Below, one piece after another: positions 23,588 to 24,691 of a stretch of 24,691 nt of DNA. Source of the DNA: JADJPL01 sp964607915 (GTDB lineage Bacteria; Bacteroidota; Bacteroidia; Chitinophagales; Saprospiraceae); the NCBI GenBank assembly GCA_964607915.1, contig CAZSMU010000043.1, positions 1 through 24,691 of the forward strand, given 5' to 3'. How positions within the stretch are numbered: position 1 is the stretch's first letter; each line of letters starts with the position of its first letter. A program made the position numbers and the translations under genes. The notes under the pieces are model-generated. The model was not told the origin of the DNA. It searched no databases and was given only the letters and a program-made list of their open reading frames with translations.

Positions 23588-23626
23588 GGGAGGACGATTA
23601 TCGGGATCCTCCCCTCGCAATAAGCC
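23588..23626. repeat. Repeat copy F with hairpin, after the cysC stop
   Basis: CCCCTCGCAATAAGCC (23611-23626) matches the right terminus of the dispersed repeat with two or three changes. The adjoining GGGAGGA (23588-23594) and TCCTCCC (23607-23613) form a perfect 7-bp stem around 12 bases. The terminus starts 4 bases beyond the cysC TAA. On the minus strand the stem is followed by an A run, so it is not an intrinsic terminator for cysC. The cysC-cysD gap is otherwise AT-rich and contains the cysD promoter element. Confidence 0.5.
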
Positions 23627-23629
23627 CGG

Positions 23630-24232
23630 TTATTCATCCCCTTTGAGCAAGGGGCGTATCCGGTCTAAGATATGCACCAGGCTTTCCTCTATGCCCATCT
23701 GATCCGTTCGGACTTCCACATCCGGGTTTTCCGGTGCTTCGTACGCGTCGTCAATACCGGTGAAGCCCCGGATAAGCCCCTGCCGGGCTTTTTGGTACAA
23801 GCCTTTGACATCCCTGCCTTCGCATACCGCCATAGGAGCGTTGACATAAATTTCAATAAAATCGGCAGGACCGATAATCTGCCGTGCCAGTGCCCGCATC
23901 TCGCGCTTCGGGCTGATGAACGAATTGATACAGAGAATTCCCGAGTCCAGGAACAGACGAGCTACCTCGGCAATCCGGCGTATATTCTCCATGCGGTCTT
24001 CCTCCGAGAAGCCGAGATTTTGGTTGATTCCACTGCGGATATTATCGCCGTCCAGGACTTTTGGAAAAAAGCCCTCTTCAAACAGACGACGCTCTAAAAG
24101 AGCCGCGAGGGTGCTTTTCCCCGAGCCGGAAAGTCCTGTAAACCAGAGTACCCTGGCGCGCTGCGAAAGCCGTTGCTCGTATTCATTCCGCGAGAGCAGA
24201 CGGTCGAAAATCGGGTGTATGTGTTCAGCCAA
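23630..24232 (-). CDS. cysC: Adenylylsulfate kinase CysC
   Basis: CysC phosphorylates adenylyl sulfate to PAPS, the sulfate donor for sulfation or for reduction. The 200-aa protein has the Walker A motif FTGLSGSGKSTLAALLERRL (GLSGSGKS at 33-40), LDGDNIRSGINQNLGFSEEDR (typical substrate-binding loop), SFISPKREMR and FIEIYVNAPMAVCEGRDVKGLY, all family signatures. The start is a TTG codon at 24232. There is no in-frame ATG before an upstream stop, and the resulting N-terminus MAEHIHPIFDRLLSRNEYE fits Bacteroidota CysC proteins. It is the first gene of the cysC-cysD-cysN order, separated from cysD by 138 bp that hold repeat copy F. It diverges from the metH-like gene. Confidence 0.95.
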   Translation of the reverse strand: MAEHIHPIFDRLLSRNEYEQRLSQRARVLWFTGLSGSGKSTLAALLERRLFEEGFFPKVLDGDNIRSGINQNLGFSEEDRMENIRRIAEVARLFLDSGILCINSFISPKREMRALARQIIGPADFIEIYVNAPMAVCEGRDVKGLYQKARQGLIRGFTGIDDAYEAPENPDVEVRTDQMGIEESLVHILDRIRPLLKGDE

Positions 24233-24265
24233 AGGAGATATGATTTTATCGTGCTTAGGGCGGAG

Positions 24266-24324
24266 AAGTCTTGAGGATCAAAATTTTTCCTTTTGCACTC
24301 TTGCCGACCGCTTGCCACAAGTCT
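24266..24324 (+). repeat. Degenerate repeat copy G in the cysC/metH divergent gap
   Basis: The sequence from the T run at 24284 to GCCACAAGTCT (ending 24324) matches the right arms of copies A and B in order: T run, CTC, GCCGACC, GC, ACAAGTCT. The left end (AGTCTTGAGGATC) is only loosely similar to the left terminus. This is the most diverged copy. Confidence 0.45.
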
Positions 24325-24378
24325 GTTCAAAAAGACAATGTTACCCAATAAAATTCATACATTCCTATTGAATACTAC

Positions 24379-24386
24379 TAACTTTG
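24379..24386 (+). promoter_or_regulatory. -7 element upstream of the metH-like gene
   Basis: TAACTTTG matches the Bacteroidota -7 consensus TAnnTTTG and lies 47 bp before the start codon. No convincing TTG is present at the -33 spacing. A T run follows within the predicted leader. I saw no SAM or cobalamin riboswitch in the short upstream region. Confidence 0.4.
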
Positions 24387-24433
24387 TACTCTGTTTTTTT
24401 TTAGATACACCATATGTTCAGTCCGATTCTACT

Positions 24434-24691
24434 ATGATGACCGATACCTATACCGTTCCCAAACCCGATATCCGCGACCTGCTGAGCCAGCGCATTCTGC
24501 TCATAGACGGGGCCATGGGCACCATGATCCAACGGCATCGCCTGGAGGAGGCTGATTACCGGGGCGAGCGTTTTGCCGACTATCCGAAGGACTTGCGCGG
24601 CAACAACGATTTGTTATCCCTCACGCAGCCCCACATCATCGAAGATATTCACCGGGCTTATCTCGAAGCCGGAGCAGACATCCTCGAGACC
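24434..24691 (+). CDS. metH: Methionine synthase (cobalamin-dependent type), 5' part only
   Basis: The reading frame is open from the ATG at 24434 to the window end (86 codons, no stop); a second ATG follows immediately at 24437. The translation starts MMTDTYTVPKPDIRDLLSQR and contains ILLIDGAMGTMIQ, RGNNDLLSLTQP and DIHRAYLEAGADILET. This is the N-terminus of the homocysteine S-methyltransferase domain of MetH, which forms methionine from homocysteine with methyl-cobalamin and methyltetrahydrofolate. Whether the gene encodes the full MetH or only the homocysteine-binding part of a split enzyme cannot be seen. It diverges from cysC, placing sulfate activation and methionine synthesis side by side. 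Confidence 0.88.
   Translation, partial: MMTDTYTVPKPDIRDLLSQRILLIDGAMGTMIQRHRLEEADYRGERFADYPKDLRGNNDLLSLTQPHIIEDIHRAYLEAGADILET

Noticed and set aside
24233..24433. SAM or cobalamin riboswitch in front of the metH-like gene
   Set aside because: The predicted leader after the -7 element is only about 45 nt. The upstream part is repeat-derived and shows none of the conserved cobalamin-box or SAM aptamer elements I know.

Overview
The window looks like chromosomal DNA of a Bacteroidota, most likely of the Saprospiria/Lewinella type. The reasons are an outer-membrane cassette of a TonB receptor with a carboxypeptidase-like N-terminal domain, a very large secreted protein and a PorV/PorQ-like beta-barrel; a Wzi/RemB-like outer-membrane protein; the separate CysC-CysD-CysN set; promoter-like elements of the Bacteroidota type (TTG, about 20 nt, TAnnTTTG); and few Shine-Dalgarno sequences. 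The lineage below phylum is an inference. I saw no rRNA, tRNA, CRISPR array, transposase or phage gene.

Layout. (1) 48-1549: ruvC (+) converges on a greA-HIT pair (-). (2) 1550-1724: a leader region with a promoter-like sequence directly followed by a strong hairpin and T tract, upstream of greA. (3) 1725-13149: a long minus-strand series, in transcription order recQ, aroQ, TonB-dependent receptor, 1320-aa secreted protein, PorV-like barrel. The gaps are 12-83 bp. (4) 13150-13659: a 0.5-kb divergent intergenic region holding two related palindromic elements (161 and 72 bp). (5) 13660-19624: a tightly overlapping plus-strand operon of kdsD, a TIM-barrel-like lipoprotein, a large conserved Bacteroidota protein of unknown function and a Wzi/RemB-like outer-membrane protein, followed by a short-form alpha-glucan phosphorylase. 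(6) 21310-24232: sulfate activation genes cysC-cysD-cysN (-). (7) From 24434: the start of a methionine synthase gene (metH-like, +), cut by the window edge.

Functionally the window mixes housekeeping genes (recombination, transcription fidelity, shikimate pathway, sulfate activation, methionine, glycogen breakdown) with two envelope modules. One is the TonB receptor/secreted protein/PorV-like cassette, plausibly a surface uptake or export unit. The other is the kdsD-led operon, plausibly linked to Kdo or surface polysaccharide.

The most unusual signals are not genes. First, a dispersed palindromic intergenic repeat with termini like AGACTTGTTGCGAGGGG occurs about seven times in 24.7 kb. It sits between convergent genes, where its terminal TAG serves as the stop codon of two unrelated genes, and upstream of several gene starts. 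Second, the greA leader is arranged like the promoter-plus-early-terminator (GraL) leader of E. coli greA, although the organism is unrelated.
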